Assembly (NCBI GenBank): GCA_964366055.1 | Contig: CAYISE010000006.1 | Location: forward strand, 1-37,823 | Direction: 5' to 3' | From: JBBTQX01 sp964366055 | GTDB lineage: Bacteria; Patescibacteriota; Minisyncoccia; UBA6257; GWB1-50-10 | Length of the DNA: 37,823 nt | Shown: positions 7,126 to 15,894 of the stretch, in pieces | Layout: each line of letters begins with the position of its first letter | Numbering within the stretch: the first letter of the stretch is position 1 | Translations under genes and position numbers: made by a program | Notes under the pieces: generated by a model | The model's database searches: none | What the model saw: the letters and a program-made list of their open reading frames with translations, nothing else | Told to the model about the DNA's origin: nothing

Positions 7126-8150
7126 TTTTCAAAAAAGTTATCAGCATTGATTTGGGGACGGACGCCACCCGCGTTTATCTGAAAGGGACGGGGATAATTT
7201 TGAGCGAGCCGTCCATCGTAGCTTTCAATAACCGCACTAATCGGATAGTGGCCATTGGAACGGAAGCCAAGCGGATGCTTTCCCGGACGCCGACTCACGT
7301 AACGGCCCTGCGGCCGATGATAAACGGGGTGATCGGGGATTTTGATATGGCGAAGGAGATGATTCAGCGCGTTCTAAAAAACGAAAAACTCCCCTGGTCC
7401 TGGCTAACCGAAACCATCGTGAGCGTGCCGACTAATTTAACCGAAGTGGAAAGAAAATCGGTGGAGGACTTGTTGAAGGAAGTGGGGGTAAGCGAGGTGC
7501 ATCTGATGGAACAGCCGGTCGCGGCGGCTCTGGGAAGCCATTTGGACATCAATCAGCCCACGGCGCATTTAATCGTGGATATCGGAGCGGGAACAACCGG
7601 CATGGCGATTATTTCAATGAACGGCATCGTAGTTTCCAAACGTCTCAAGATTGCCGGCGATTATTTAAACCAAGAAATACTGAAGGGAATAAAAGAGGAG
7701 ATGAAACTGCACATCGGTGAGCCGACGGCCGAGGAGGTGAAGATAGCGGTGGGCGCGGCGGTCCCGCAGTCCGAACGGCTGGAAATTATGATTCGCGGGC
7801 GCGATGCCGTAAACGGTCTGCCGCGCGAGGCGCTGATTAAAGATATTCAGGTGCGTTATTGGCTCACCCGGCCGATTAAAATCATAATGGAGTCCTTGAG
7901 AGAATTAATTGACGTTGCGCCGCCGGAACTGGTCGGGGACATTTACAAGAACGGCATTTATCTTTGCGGTGGCGGAAGTTTGCTCCGCGGCGTTGACCAG
8001 CTTTTCAAAAAAGAAATCGGCGTGGACGTTCATTTGGTGGATGAACCGATGCTCTGCGTTCCCCGGGGTTCGGGATTAATCGCCGAAAATATAAAGGCCT
8101 ACGGGAATCTTCTGGATAATTTCTCCAGCTCCAAGATTATCAACTTATGA
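7122..8150 (+). CDS. mreB: Rod shape-determining protein MreB (copy 2)
   Basis: Second actin-like MreB, 342 aa, at the head of mreB-mreC-mreD-mrdA. The phosphate-1 loop reads SIDLGTDATRVYL, where copy 1 has DLGTTNT, so the usual T-N pair is changed to D-A. Phosphate-2 (VDIGAGTTGMAIIS) and the C-terminal GIYLCGGGSLLRGVDQLF motif are conserved. It has clearly diverged from copy 1 along its whole length. It overlaps proS by 4 bases and mreC by 4 bases, so translation is probably coupled. Being linked to mreCD and PBP2, this copy is the likely elongation MreB; the altered loop may change ATP turnover (inference). Confidence 0.93.
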   Translation: MIFKKVISIDLGTDATRVYLKGTGIILSEPSIVAFNNRTNRIVAIGTEAKRMLSRTPTHVTALRPMINGVIGDFDMAKEMIQRVLKNEKLPWSWLTETIVSVPTNLTEVERKSVEDLLKEVGVSEVHLMEQPVAAALGSHLDINQPTAHLIVDIGAGTTGMAIISMNGIVVSKRLKIAGDYLNQEILKGIKEEMKLHIGEPTAEEVKIAVGAAVPQSERLEIMIRGRDAVNGLPREALIKDIQVRYWLTRPIKIIMESLRELIDVAPPELVGDIYKNGIYLCGGGSLLRGVDQLFKKEIGVDVHLVDEPMLCVPRGSGLIAENIKAYGNLLDNFSSSKIINL

Positions 8151-8848
8151 AATCATTCCGCGTTCTGATTTTGGGGCTGGCTTTTGCGGCGGTTATTCTT
8201 ACCGTCTTTTTTTCGCGGTCCGCTCTGGCTCATTTTTTCCAAAATTTACGGCTCCTGATTTCCGGCGCCGCCGACCCGAATTTCAGTTATGAAAGTTATG
8301 AGAATTTGAAAATGCGGAATAATGTGCTGGCTCAAAATTATTCAAGCGGAAAGAACGGCGAATCGGCTTTGGACGCGAGCCGCTATCGCTATAAAACCGC
8401 CGATGTTTTTTCCGACTACCCTTTTAATAATTACGCCTCGCTGATTATTGACGCCGGTTCGGATGACGGATTGAAAATCGGTATGGCGGTGCTGGCCGGC
8501 GAGGGCGTTCTGCTCGGGAAGATTAAAGAGGTCGGGAGAACTCAAAGCGAGGCGGCGACGATTTTTGACCCGAATTGGCGGAGCGCGGCGGCCTTCGGGC
8601 CCGACCGGAGTAAGGCGCTCTTGGTCGGCGGTCCCGCTCCTTATCTGGATTTAATTTCCAAGGAAGCGACGCTCACGGCGGGGGATTTGGTTTTCAGCAT
8701 TGCCAAGGATTTTCCGCTTAATCTGAATCTGGGCAAGATTTTGAATTGGGAAGCCGGCGAAGGCGGCATTTGGTCCCGAGCCAGATTGGAACCGCCGGTT
8801 CATTTTGAGAATTTGAAAAAAGTTCTGGTCATTTTGGACTTTCCCTGA
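8147..8848 (+). CDS. mreC: Rod shape-determining protein MreC
   Basis: Periplasm-facing scaffold of the elongasome, 233 aa. One membrane segment lies near the N-terminus (about residues 6-27, ILGLAFAAVILTVFF), followed by the beta-rich MreC domain with the typical pattern NYASLIIDAGSDDGLKIGMAVL, GVLLGKIKEVGRTQSEAATIFD and a C-terminal GDLVFSIAKD. The usual coiled coil after the membrane helix is very short, and the total length is slightly below the family norm. Identification also rests on its place between mreB and mreD. Confidence 0.88.
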   Translation: MKSFRVLILGLAFAAVILTVFFSRSALAHFFQNLRLLISGAADPNFSYESYENLKMRNNVLAQNYSSGKNGESALDASRYRYKTADVFSDYPFNNYASLIIDAGSDDGLKIGMAVLAGEGVLLGKIKEVGRTQSEAATIFDPNWRSAAAFGPDRSKALLVGGPAPYLDLISKEATLTAGDLVFSIAKDFPLNLNLGKILNWEAGEGGIWSRARLEPPVHFENLKKVLVILDFP

Positions 8849-8853
8849 AGAAA

Positions 8854-9342
8854 ATGGCAGATTTAGCAAAATTCATTCTCATCCTGTTTCTTTTGACTCT
8901 TTTGATTTTTCTTCAGGGCACTCGTTTCTTGAGTTTTGACGGGATTAATCCGAATCTGTTGTTTATTTTCTTTTCGGGCTTGCTTTTGGCGCCGCGTTTC
9001 CGCGATAAAATCAAGCTTAATTTTCTTTTGGCTCTGCTGTTCTTCTCCCTTCTTGTAACTTCGTTTATTTCCGGTTTTTGGCTGATGCCTTGGATTTTGC
9101 TTGCCGCCCTGGTAATTTTGATTTATTTTTTCAGGGATTTTTTTACCGGCCGTCCCTTGCCCGATTTTCTTTTGGTCTTGGGATTAGGCACTCTGATTTT
9201 TTACGGATTATTGGGAATTTTCACCGGCGGCGTTTTGGCCGGCGGTTTTGTTCTCGCGGAAATCGCCTATAATCTGATTCTCGGCGGAATTTTTTGGTGC
9301 AACCTCTATATTTTAGGAAAATATGTCCGGTCCGGAACTTAA
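8854..9342 (+). CDS. mreD: MreD-like integral membrane protein
   Basis: Very hydrophobic protein of 162 aa with about five membrane helices and few polar residues (FLQGTRFLSFDGINPNLLFIFFSGLLLAPRF near the start). MreD links MreC to the wall machinery. Sequence conservation in this family is poor, so the call depends largely on size, topology and position between mreC and the PBP2 gene, which it overlaps by 20 bases. A different small elongasome membrane protein is possible. Confidence 0.7.
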   Translation: MADLAKFILILFLLTLLIFLQGTRFLSFDGINPNLLFIFFSGLLLAPRFRDKIKLNFLLALLFFSLLVTSFISGFWLMPWILLAALVILIYFFRDFFTGRPLPDFLLVLGLGTLIFYGLLGIFTGGVLAGGFVLAEIAYNLILGGIFWCNLYILGKYVRSGT

Positions 9343-11176
9343 TTTAGAAGATATTCTGACCGACCGGACGGTGGAGGAGGACTTTCTTGAAGTGCCTTTA
9401 ACCGACCGGGTTTTCAGAATTTTTTTCGCCATTGCGGCGATTATTTTCCTTCTGATTTTCGCTCAACTTTTGAATTTAGCGGCGGTCAACCGCGATTTTT
9501 ATGAAAAACGGGCGATGGCCAATATGAGCGACATAAAGACAGAAACCGCTCCGCGGGGGATAATTACGGACCGTTTTGGGGCCGGACTTGTAAAAAACGA
9601 CCCGACCTTCAATATTTTTTTAGCGCCGAAGTCCCTACCCAAATCCTCCGAAGAACGGCGGGCGGTAATCACAAACGCCGCCTCTATTTTGGGCCTGGAC
9701 CAAAGCGAAATTTTGAATCAAATCGGGGAGCGGGATTGGAGTATGAGCGACCGTCTGCTTTTGAAAGCTGGTTTGGACCACGATGAATTGGTGAGCGCGT
9801 CGGCGGCCAATTTGCCCGGCGTGGAAATTGAACCTTCTTTCAAACGAACGGAAAACATTCCGTTTAAATTCACTCACGTTATCGGTTACACCGGTTTGGT
9901 GAATAAAAGCGATTTAAACGGCAATCCGAATTTAGGCATTGATGACCAAATCGGGCGAAGCGGACTTGAGGCCTACTATGATGATTATTTGCGGGGGGAA
10001 AATGGCGAGCAGGCGGCCTTAACGAATGCTCAAGGGAAAATTGAAAGCCAGCGGGTGACGAAACAATCCGTGCCGGGCGGCCATCTTCAGACCTTCATTG
10101 ACGGGGGCCTTCAGTCCTATTTTTATGACCGATTAAGCGACGCTCTTCAAGAGTTGGGCCGGGATATCGGCGTGGGAATCGTCATCAATCCCCAGAACGG
10201 AGAAGTGCTGGCGTTGGTGAGCATCCCTTCTTTTAACGCCAATCAAATCAAAAATTATCTGACCGCCAAGAATCAGCCGCTTTTCAATCGGGCCGTGAGC
10301 GGGGTTTATAATCCGGGTTCCACCATCAAGCCGCTGGTGGCGACGGCGGCTCTGGTTGAGGGAATATTGGATCCGAATCACGAGATTTATTCGCCGGGCT
10401 ACCTGGACGTGCCCAATCCTTACGACCCGGAGCGCCCCAGCCGGTTTTTGGATTGGCGGCCGCAGGGCTGGGTGAATCTTTATTCGGCTCTGGCGCGTTC
10501 CTCAAACGTTTATTTTTACTCCGTGGGCGGCGGTTTCGGCGATCAGAAGGGGTTGGGGATTGAACGACTCAAAAAATGGTGGCGGAAGTTCGGGTTGGAT
10601 GAAAAGACCAACATTGATTTAGTCGGTGAAGATACCGGATTTTTACCCGACCCCGCCTGGAAAGAAAAAACGAAGGGCGAGCCGTGGCGGTTGGGAGACA
10701 CCTATAACGTATCTATCGGCCAGGGCGATTTTTCCGTCACTCCGATTGAACTACTGAATTACGTGAGCGCGATTGCGAACGGAGGAAAATTTTATCAGCC
10801 GCGCGTCATGAACGAAATTAAAAACGACGAAGGCGAAACGGTTTTGAAAAGCGAGCCCGTTGTGCTTCGCGACTTGTCGGACGAAATCGGCCCGGTTTTA
10901 AACGAAGTGCGGCGCGGCATGCGGGACGGCGTGACTCAAAGTTACGGCACTTCCTATCTTTTGCGCGATTTGCCGGTCGCGGTTGCGGCCAAGACCGGTT
11001 CGGCTCAGGTCTCCAACAACGCGAAGACGAACGCGTTTTTCATCGGCTACGCGCCTTACGATAATCCCCAAATCGCCGTTCTCGTCCTGGTTGAGAACGC
11101 GCGGGAAGGCAGTTTGAACGTGGTGCCTGTCGCCAGGGATATTTTCCTGTGGTATTATAATAACCGTATAAAATAA
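9323..11176 (+). CDS. mrdA: Penicillin-binding protein 2, elongation transpeptidase
   Basis: Class B PBP of 617 aa that cross-links peptidoglycan during elongation. One membrane anchor (about 29-52) is followed by the dimerisation domain with RGIITDRFG (78-86). The transpeptidase domain carries all three active-site motifs: SxxK as STIK (nucleophile S333), SSN (393-395) and KTG (557-559). The segment IGQGDFSVTPIELLNYVSAIANGG is typical of PBP2. The start overlaps mreD by 20 bases. No Shine-Dalgarno is visible. As the partner of MreBCD in the same operon it completes a minimal elongasome, but no RodA gene is present in this window. Confidence 0.94.
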   Translation: MSGPELNLEDILTDRTVEEDFLEVPLTDRVFRIFFAIAAIIFLLIFAQLLNLAAVNRDFYEKRAMANMSDIKTETAPRGIITDRFGAGLVKNDPTFNIFLAPKSLPKSSEERRAVITNAASILGLDQSEILNQIGERDWSMSDRLLLKAGLDHDELVSASAANLPGVEIEPSFKRTENIPFKFTHVIGYTGLVNKSDLNGNPNLGIDDQIGRSGLEAYYDDYLRGENGEQAALTNAQGKIESQRVTKQSVPGGHLQTFIDGGLQSYFYDRLSDALQELGRDIGVGIVINPQNGEVLALVSIPSFNANQIKNYLTAKNQPLFNRAVSGVYNPGSTIKPLVATAALVEGILDPNHEIYSPGYLDVPNPYDPERPSRFLDWRPQGWVNLYSALARSSNVYFYSVGGGFGDQKGLGIERLKKWWRKFGLDEKTNIDLVGEDTGFLPDPAWKEKTKGEPWRLGDTYNVSIGQGDFSVTPIELLNYVSAIANGGKFYQPRVMNEIKNDEGETVLKSEPVVLRDLSDEIGPVLNEVRRGMRDGVTQSYGTSYLLRDLPVAVAAKTGSAQVSNNAKTNAFFIGYAPYDNPQIAVLVLVENAREGSLNVVPVARDIFLWYYNNRIK

Positions 11177-11183
11177 CCGCAAC

Positions 11184-11657
11184 ATGGCAAAAAAATATCT
11201 GACCAAAGAGCGTTACGACGAACTCGCGGCCGAACTCAATAATTTGAAAAAGGAGGGTCGGCGTTTGGTAATGGAACGGTTGCGCCACGCGAAGGATTTA
11301 GGCGATCTTTCGGAGAATGTTGAGTACCAGTCGGCTCGCGAAGACCAAAGTATTTTGGAAAAGAAAATCGCCGAGCTGGAAGATCTTCTCAAAAACTCGG
11401 CGATTTTTGAAAAACAGAGCGCGTCGGGTATTTCCAGCAACGGAATAGTGCGATTGGGTTCCAAGATCTCTTTGGACAAAAATGGCGCCACCCTGAATTA
11501 CACTCTGGTGGGTTCAAGCGAAGCTGATCCGATGAATGGCCTGATTTCCAACGAATCGCCCCTGGGCCGCGAACTTTTGGCTAAAAAAGCCGGTGACAAA
11601 ATTCAGGTAGAGACCCCCAAAGGCCAGATTGAATACTCCGTCTTAAACGTAGATTAG
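11184..11657 (+). CDS. greA: Transcript cleavage factor GreA
   Basis: Protein of 157 aa that binds the RNA polymerase secondary channel and stimulates cleavage of backtracked RNA. The N-terminal coiled coil (about 1-75) contains LTKERYDELAAELNNLKKEGR and the tip region DLGDLSENVEYQSAREDQ with the acidic residues that hold the catalytic magnesium. The C-terminal FKBP-like domain ends SPLGRELLAKKAGDKIQVETPKGQIEYSVLNV. Length is standard. It lies 7 bases after mrdA and 6 before lysS in the same run. Confidence 0.95.
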   Translation: MAKKYLTKERYDELAAELNNLKKEGRRLVMERLRHAKDLGDLSENVEYQSAREDQSILEKKIAELEDLLKNSAIFEKQSASGISSNGIVRLGSKISLDKNGATLNYTLVGSSEADPMNGLISNESPLGRELLAKKAGDKIQVETPKGQIEYSVLNVD

Positions 11658-11663
11658 AATCGC

Positions 11664-13112
11664 ATGCTAGAGGATTTAATTCGCGAACGGCGGCTAAAAC
11701 TGGAACGGTATAAAAAATCCGCCGACCCGTATCCCGCCGAGGTAAAAAAAACTGCTTCAATTAAAGAAGCGGTTTCCGGTTTTTCTAGAATTGAGAAATC
11801 AAAGAAAATTTTATGGCTTACCGGCCGGATTATGGCCTTAAGAATTCAGGGTGGAATAATCTTTGGCGATTTGAAAGATGAAAGCGGCCGGATTCAGCTG
11901 ATTTTAAAGAAGGAGGATACGGCCAGTTTTGACTTGCTGAAAGAAACGCTGGACATCGGCGATTTCGCGGAAGCGGAAGGAATTCTTTTCAAGACCAAGC
12001 GAGGAGAGAAAAGTATTTTGGCGAAAGAGGCGCGAATTATCGCGAAGAGTTTAAGGCCCCTGCCCCAGGCGTGGTATGGCTTGGAAAACATTGAAACGCG
12101 GTTGCGCAAACGCTATCTGGACACTGTTTTAAATTCCGAGGTGAAGAAGATGTTTGAGAAAAAGAGCGTTTTTTGGGATTCGGTCAGGAATTTTTTGAAG
12201 AAGGAGGAATTTTTGGAGGTAGAAACGCCGGTCTTTGAAAACTTGCCGGGCGGGGCGGAGGCGGAGCCATTCGTGACGCATCATAACTCGTTGGATCGGG
12301 ATTTCTTTCTGCGGATTTCGTTGGAGTTGCCGCTTAAAAAAATGCTCGTGGGCGGTTTTGAAAAGGTTTTTGAAATAGGCCGCGTTTTCCGCAACGAGGG
12401 AATTGACCCCGAACATCTCCAGGATTACACCCAGTTGGAATTTTACTGGGCTTACGCTGATTACCGGGCGCTTATTAAGTTGGTGGAGAAGATGTATAAG
12501 GCGATTGTGAAGACGACCTGCGGCACGTTTAAGGTGAAGTCGCGCGGCCATGAAGTTGACTGGAACAAAAAATGGAAAGTTCTGGATTACTCGGAGTCGT
12601 TCAAGAAAACAACCGGTCTGGACCCGGTTAAAGCGACGCGCGAAGAATTGGCAATCAAAGCCGGAACACTCAAGCTGGAGTTTGGCCCGGATGTCGGCAA
12701 GGGCCGGTTAATTGACTTGATTTACAAAAAATCCATCCGGCCGTTTATCATTGAACCGACGCTTCTCATAAACCATCCGGTCGCCATCTCGCCTCTCGCG
12801 AAGCGCCGGCCGGAGAATCCGGAGACGGCGGAGCGAATTCAAGTTTTAGCTTACGGCTCCGAATTAGGGAACGGCTGGAGCGAGTTGAATGACCCGATTG
12901 ACCAAAGGAAAAGATTTGAGGAACAGATGGCCCTGCGGGCCAAGGGCGACAAGGAGGCCCAGTATCTGGATGAGGACTTTTTGGAAGCGTTGGAATACGG
13001 CATGCCGCCTGCGGCCGGATTCGGAATGTCCGAAAGATTTTTCGCGGTTTTGATGGACAAGCCGATTCGGGAAACCGTTTTCTTCCCGCTGATGAGAGAA
13101 GAGTCGCAATAA
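11664..13112 (+). CDS. lysS: Lysyl-tRNA synthetase, class II
   Basis: Protein of 482 aa. It has an N-terminal OB-fold anticodon-binding domain (about 45-135, GRIMALRIQGGIIFGDLKDESGRIQLIL), then the class II core: motif 1 RYLDTVLNSEVKKMFEKKSVFWDSVRNFL, motif 2 with VGGFEKVFEIGRVFRNEGID, and motif 3 near the C-terminus, where GFGMSERFFAVLMDK stands in place of the usual GxGxDR (an M-S-E version). The HPVAISPLAKRRPENPETAERIQ stretch is characteristic of class II LysRS. It is followed 2 bases later by serS. Confidence 0.94.
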   Translation: MLEDLIRERRLKLERYKKSADPYPAEVKKTASIKEAVSGFSRIEKSKKILWLTGRIMALRIQGGIIFGDLKDESGRIQLILKKEDTASFDLLKETLDIGDFAEAEGILFKTKRGEKSILAKEARIIAKSLRPLPQAWYGLENIETRLRKRYLDTVLNSEVKKMFEKKSVFWDSVRNFLKKEEFLEVETPVFENLPGGAEAEPFVTHHNSLDRDFFLRISLELPLKKMLVGGFEKVFEIGRVFRNEGIDPEHLQDYTQLEFYWAYADYRALIKLVEKMYKAIVKTTCGTFKVKSRGHEVDWNKKWKVLDYSESFKKTTGLDPVKATREELAIKAGTLKLEFGPDVGKGRLIDLIYKKSIRPFIIEPTLLINHPVAISPLAKRRPENPETAERIQVLAYGSELGNGWSELNDPIDQRKRFEEQMALRAKGDKEAQYLDEDFLEALEYGMPPAAGFGMSERFFAVLMDKPIRETVFFPLMREESQ

Positions 13113-13114
13113 AC

Positions 13115-14380
13115 ATGTTAGACATTAATTTTATCCGGGAAAATCCCGATAAAGTAAAACAGGGAGTGGAAAAGAAAAACACCGACCCGAAACTGGTGGA
13201 CAAGTTTTTGCGCGTTGACGCGGAGTGGCGCACGAAAATCAAGGCCTTGGACGAACTGAAGGCCGAACAGAATGCTTTAAGCAGGGAATTAGCCAAGGAG
13301 CAGAAGCAGGATTTAATCAGCCGCGCTCAGCTTTTAAAACAGCGCATCGCGGACATAGAAACAGAAAGAGAAACATTGGAAGCGAAGAGAGGCGAGTTCT
13401 TGAGTCGCTTGCCGAATTTGCCCTTTGAGGATGTCCCGGTCGGCAAGGACGCGAGCGGCAACAAGGTCTTGCGGGAAGCGGGGGAGAAAACGAAATTTTC
13501 CGCCGATGATGTCTTCAAACCCAAAGATTATCTCGCCTTGGGAGAGGCGCTGGGTTTGATAAACGTAAAGAAAGCCGGCGAGGTTTCCGGCAGCCGCTTC
13601 GGTTATTTAATGAGAGAAGCCGCGCTTTTGGAATTTGGTTTGGTCCGGCTCGCCTTTGACGCGCTTTTGAAGGAAGGTTTTATTCCCGTCGTCCCGCCCG
13701 TGATGATTAAGCCCGAGGTCTATGCCGGCATGGGCCGTTTGGCCGGCGAGCAGAAAGACGACAAATATTATTTGCCGAAGGACGAGTTGTATTTGGTGGG
13801 GAGCGCCGAGCACACTTTGGGTCCGCTTCATCTGAATGAGACCTTTGAAGAAAAAGATTTACCGCGCCGTTATCTCGGTTTTTCCACCTGCTTTCGGCGC
13901 GAAGCCGGTTCTTACGGCAAAGATACCAGGGGGATTTTGAGAGTGCATCAGTTTGATAAGGTGGAAATGTACTCTTTCGTGAAGCCGGCAGAATCGGAAA
14001 ATGAGCTTCGCTTTATAGTTTCACTTCAGGAAAAATTGATGCAAAAACTGGAATTGCCTTACCGCGTGGTTGAAATTTCCACGGGCGATATGGGCTGGAC
14101 CGACGCCCGCCAATTTGACATTGAGACCTGGTTGCCGAGCCAGGGCGAGTATCGCGAAACGCACTCCTGTTCCAATACGACCGATTTCCAGTCCCGCGGT
14201 ATTAACATCAAATACAAAATGAAAGACAACAAAAAAGAATTTGTTCATACATTGAATGGCACCGCTTTCGCCATCGGCCGGATGATTATCGCCATCTTGG
14301 AAAATTATCAAACCAAAGACGGAACGGTTATGGTGCCGAAGGCGCTTCAGGATTATGTCGGCAAGAAAGAATTGGGATGA
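13115..14380 (+). CDS. serS: Seryl-tRNA synthetase
   Basis: Class II synthetase of 421 aa. The N-terminal long antiparallel coiled coil (about 25-105) grips the long variable arm of tRNA-Ser. Core motifs follow: TFEEKDLPRRYLGFSTCFRREAGSYGKDTRGILRVHQFDKVEM (motif 2 region) and NGTAFAIGRMIIAILENYQ (motif 3), with VVEISTGDMGWTDARQFDIETWLPSQGEYRETHSCSNTTDFQSRG between. Length and motifs are standard. The stop overlaps the next gene by 4 bases. Confidence 0.96.
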   Translation: MLDINFIRENPDKVKQGVEKKNTDPKLVDKFLRVDAEWRTKIKALDELKAEQNALSRELAKEQKQDLISRAQLLKQRIADIETERETLEAKRGEFLSRLPNLPFEDVPVGKDASGNKVLREAGEKTKFSADDVFKPKDYLALGEALGLINVKKAGEVSGSRFGYLMREAALLEFGLVRLAFDALLKEGFIPVVPPVMIKPEVYAGMGRLAGEQKDDKYYLPKDELYLVGSAEHTLGPLHLNETFEEKDLPRRYLGFSTCFRREAGSYGKDTRGILRVHQFDKVEMYSFVKPAESENELRFIVSLQEKLMQKLELPYRVVEISTGDMGWTDARQFDIETWLPSQGEYRETHSCSNTTDFQSRGINIKYKMKDNKKEFVHTLNGTAFAIGRMIIAILENYQTKDGTVMVPKALQDYVGKKELG

Positions 14381-14988
14381 AGAAATTTTTGAGATATGTT
14401 TTTTGGATTGCGATTGCGGGAGGCGTTCTCTATGGGAGTTATTACGTTTACGATAATTGGTGGAACGAAGGAACGAGCCAAAAAATCGGAAGCGGAGCGC
14501 GGGAGTTGGAACAAAAAACCGGCCGGTACGCGACGGCAATCGCGAGCAGCACCAAAAACGCCGCCGGTTCGTTTTTTAAAAATAAGATAGGCGACTTTGT
14601 GAGTGTCGTCGGGGAGAAAATTTATTCCGTGGGTTTGAACTTGTCCGGCGTTACCTCCTCGCCGGTTATAGGGAACGCCAGTTCGGCCGTATCGGGCCTG
14701 CCGGTCGGAAATGTGCCGGCGCCCACCAGTTCCGCCTTTGATGTTCCGCCTCCGCCGGTGACAATTATTGTCGTAAGCGTGAGCGAGACACTTTCCTTTT
14801 CCGTTAACAGCGGCCAGACGTATAAAGCGGACTGGGGCGATGGAAAGAAAGAACAAGGAGCAATCCCGGCGGGCGATATGACCGTTTTGCGCCATAGCTG
14901 GTCCGGCGCGGGGGATTACATCGTAAGAGTGAACGTGGGAAACAACATTTCAAACAATACTTATTCCTTCCCCGTCAGGGTTTATTGA
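14377..14988 (+). CDS. Membrane-anchored PKD-domain protein of unknown role
   Basis: Unassigned protein of 203 aa. An N-terminal hydrophobic segment (about 5-25, LRYVFWIAIAGGVLYGSYYV) looks like an anchor or uncleaved signal. A low-complexity Ser/Ala/Pro linker (about 80-125, ending in several prolines) precedes a C-terminal domain with the PKD pattern YKADWGDGKKEQG... LRHSWSGAGDYIVRVNV. PKD domains are extracellular beta sandwiches used in adhesion and surface proteins. It overlaps serS by 4 bases and ends 8 bases before the ftsQ-like start, so a cell-envelope role is likely. The exact function is unknown. Confidence 0.7.
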   Translation: MKKFLRYVFWIAIAGGVLYGSYYVYDNWWNEGTSQKIGSGARELEQKTGRYATAIASSTKNAAGSFFKNKIGDFVSVVGEKIYSVGLNLSGVTSSPVIGNASSAVSGLPVGNVPAPTSSAFDVPPPPVTIIVVSVSETLSFSVNSGQTYKADWGDGKKEQGAIPAGDMTVLRHSWSGAGDYIVRVNVGNNISNNTYSFPVRVY

Positions 14989-14996
14989 TAAAAAAT

Positions 14997-15809
14997 ATGT
15001 TTGATTCGGGAAGTTATAAAACCGGCGCCGGTTTCAAAAAAAACAAACGTCGTCTGCGGTTTTGGATGATCGTCGGCGGCTTTTTTCTGTTACTCGCGCT
15101 TAGCATCGGGATTTTCTATTTCATTTTGAACTCCGCCTGGCTGAAGGTGAAAAGTATTGACGCGCCGGACTTGCCGGGTGTTTCTCGCGAGAGCATATTG
15201 GATTCAATAAAAATCCAAATGATGGCGAACCGTTTTCAGGCCTGGCTGGGGCCGGAAAACATTTTATTTTGGGAGTTGAGAAAAGACCCGAATTTCACGC
15301 AGGGGCTTCCGGCTCTGAAAAATTTGCGGGTAAAAACCGATTTCTGGGACCGGTCCGTCAGCATATCGGCGGACGAGCGACAATTATGGAGCGTGGTCTG
15401 CGACGGAATGGATTCAAATTGTTTCGGTTTGGACGAGAACGGTTTGGTCTTTTCCCGGGCGCCCTCGGTTTTCGGCTCGCTCATTCTCAAAATAAACGAC
15501 CCCAATAACCGGGCTTTTATATTGGGCCAGAAATTATTTTCGCAATCCGAATGGTTTTCAAATTTCAAGCAAACGATTGAAATCCTGAACCGGAACGGCT
15601 TCCGGGTGATTTCAATTAAAATGGGGAACTTCTCGCTTAGGGAATGGACGGCGCGGGTCATTCAAGGGCCGGAATTTTATTTCAGTTTGAATTTTATTCC
15701 GGAGAATTTTGATTCCGTCCTGAAAAATTTAGGCGGCAAGTTGGATTTCAGGAAGACCGCGTACGTGGACTTTCGGGTGCCGAATCGGATTTATTACAAG
15801 CCGATTTGA
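14997..15809 (+). CDS. ftsQ: FtsQ/DivIB-like cell division protein
   Basis: Bitopic protein of 270 aa. A basic cytoplasmic tail (KKNKRRLRF) precedes one membrane helix (about 26-50), followed by a POTRA-like domain beginning LKVKSIDAPDLPGVSRESILDSI and a C-terminal beta domain ending KTAYVDFRVPNRIYYKPI, which resembles the end of FtsQ proteins. FtsQ bridges FtsA/Z-linked and wall-synthesis parts of the divisome. I use ATG 14997 rather than the TTG at 14985. Overall similarity is weak and the call rests on topology and the C-terminal signature. It is the last gene of the run starting at proS. Confidence 0.68.
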   Translation: MFDSGSYKTGAGFKKNKRRLRFWMIVGGFFLLLALSIGIFYFILNSAWLKVKSIDAPDLPGVSRESILDSIKIQMMANRFQAWLGPENILFWELRKDPNFTQGLPALKNLRVKTDFWDRSVSISADERQLWSVVCDGMDSNCFGLDENGLVFSRAPSVFGSLILKINDPNNRAFILGQKLFSQSEWFSNFKQTIEILNRNGFRVISIKMGNFSLREWTARVIQGPEFYFSLNFIPENFDSVLKNLGGKLDFRKTAYVDFRVPNRIYYKPI

Positions 15810-15846
15810 CTACAGTTATGTCTTGGCATACATTTTTGGTAGTTCG

Positions 15847-15888
15847 TTGAGAAGTGGAAATTAACTGAATTATAAATATAAAAAGGAG
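15847..15888 (+). promoter_or_regulatory. Promoter and strong Shine-Dalgarno of the 15895 gene
   Basis: TTGAGA at 15847-15852, an 18-base spacer, TATAAA at 15871-15876, then AAGGAG at 15883-15888, six bases before the ATG. A textbook ribosome site is unusual in this window, where most genes have none. Confidence 0.6.
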
Positions 15889-15894
15889 ACAGCT

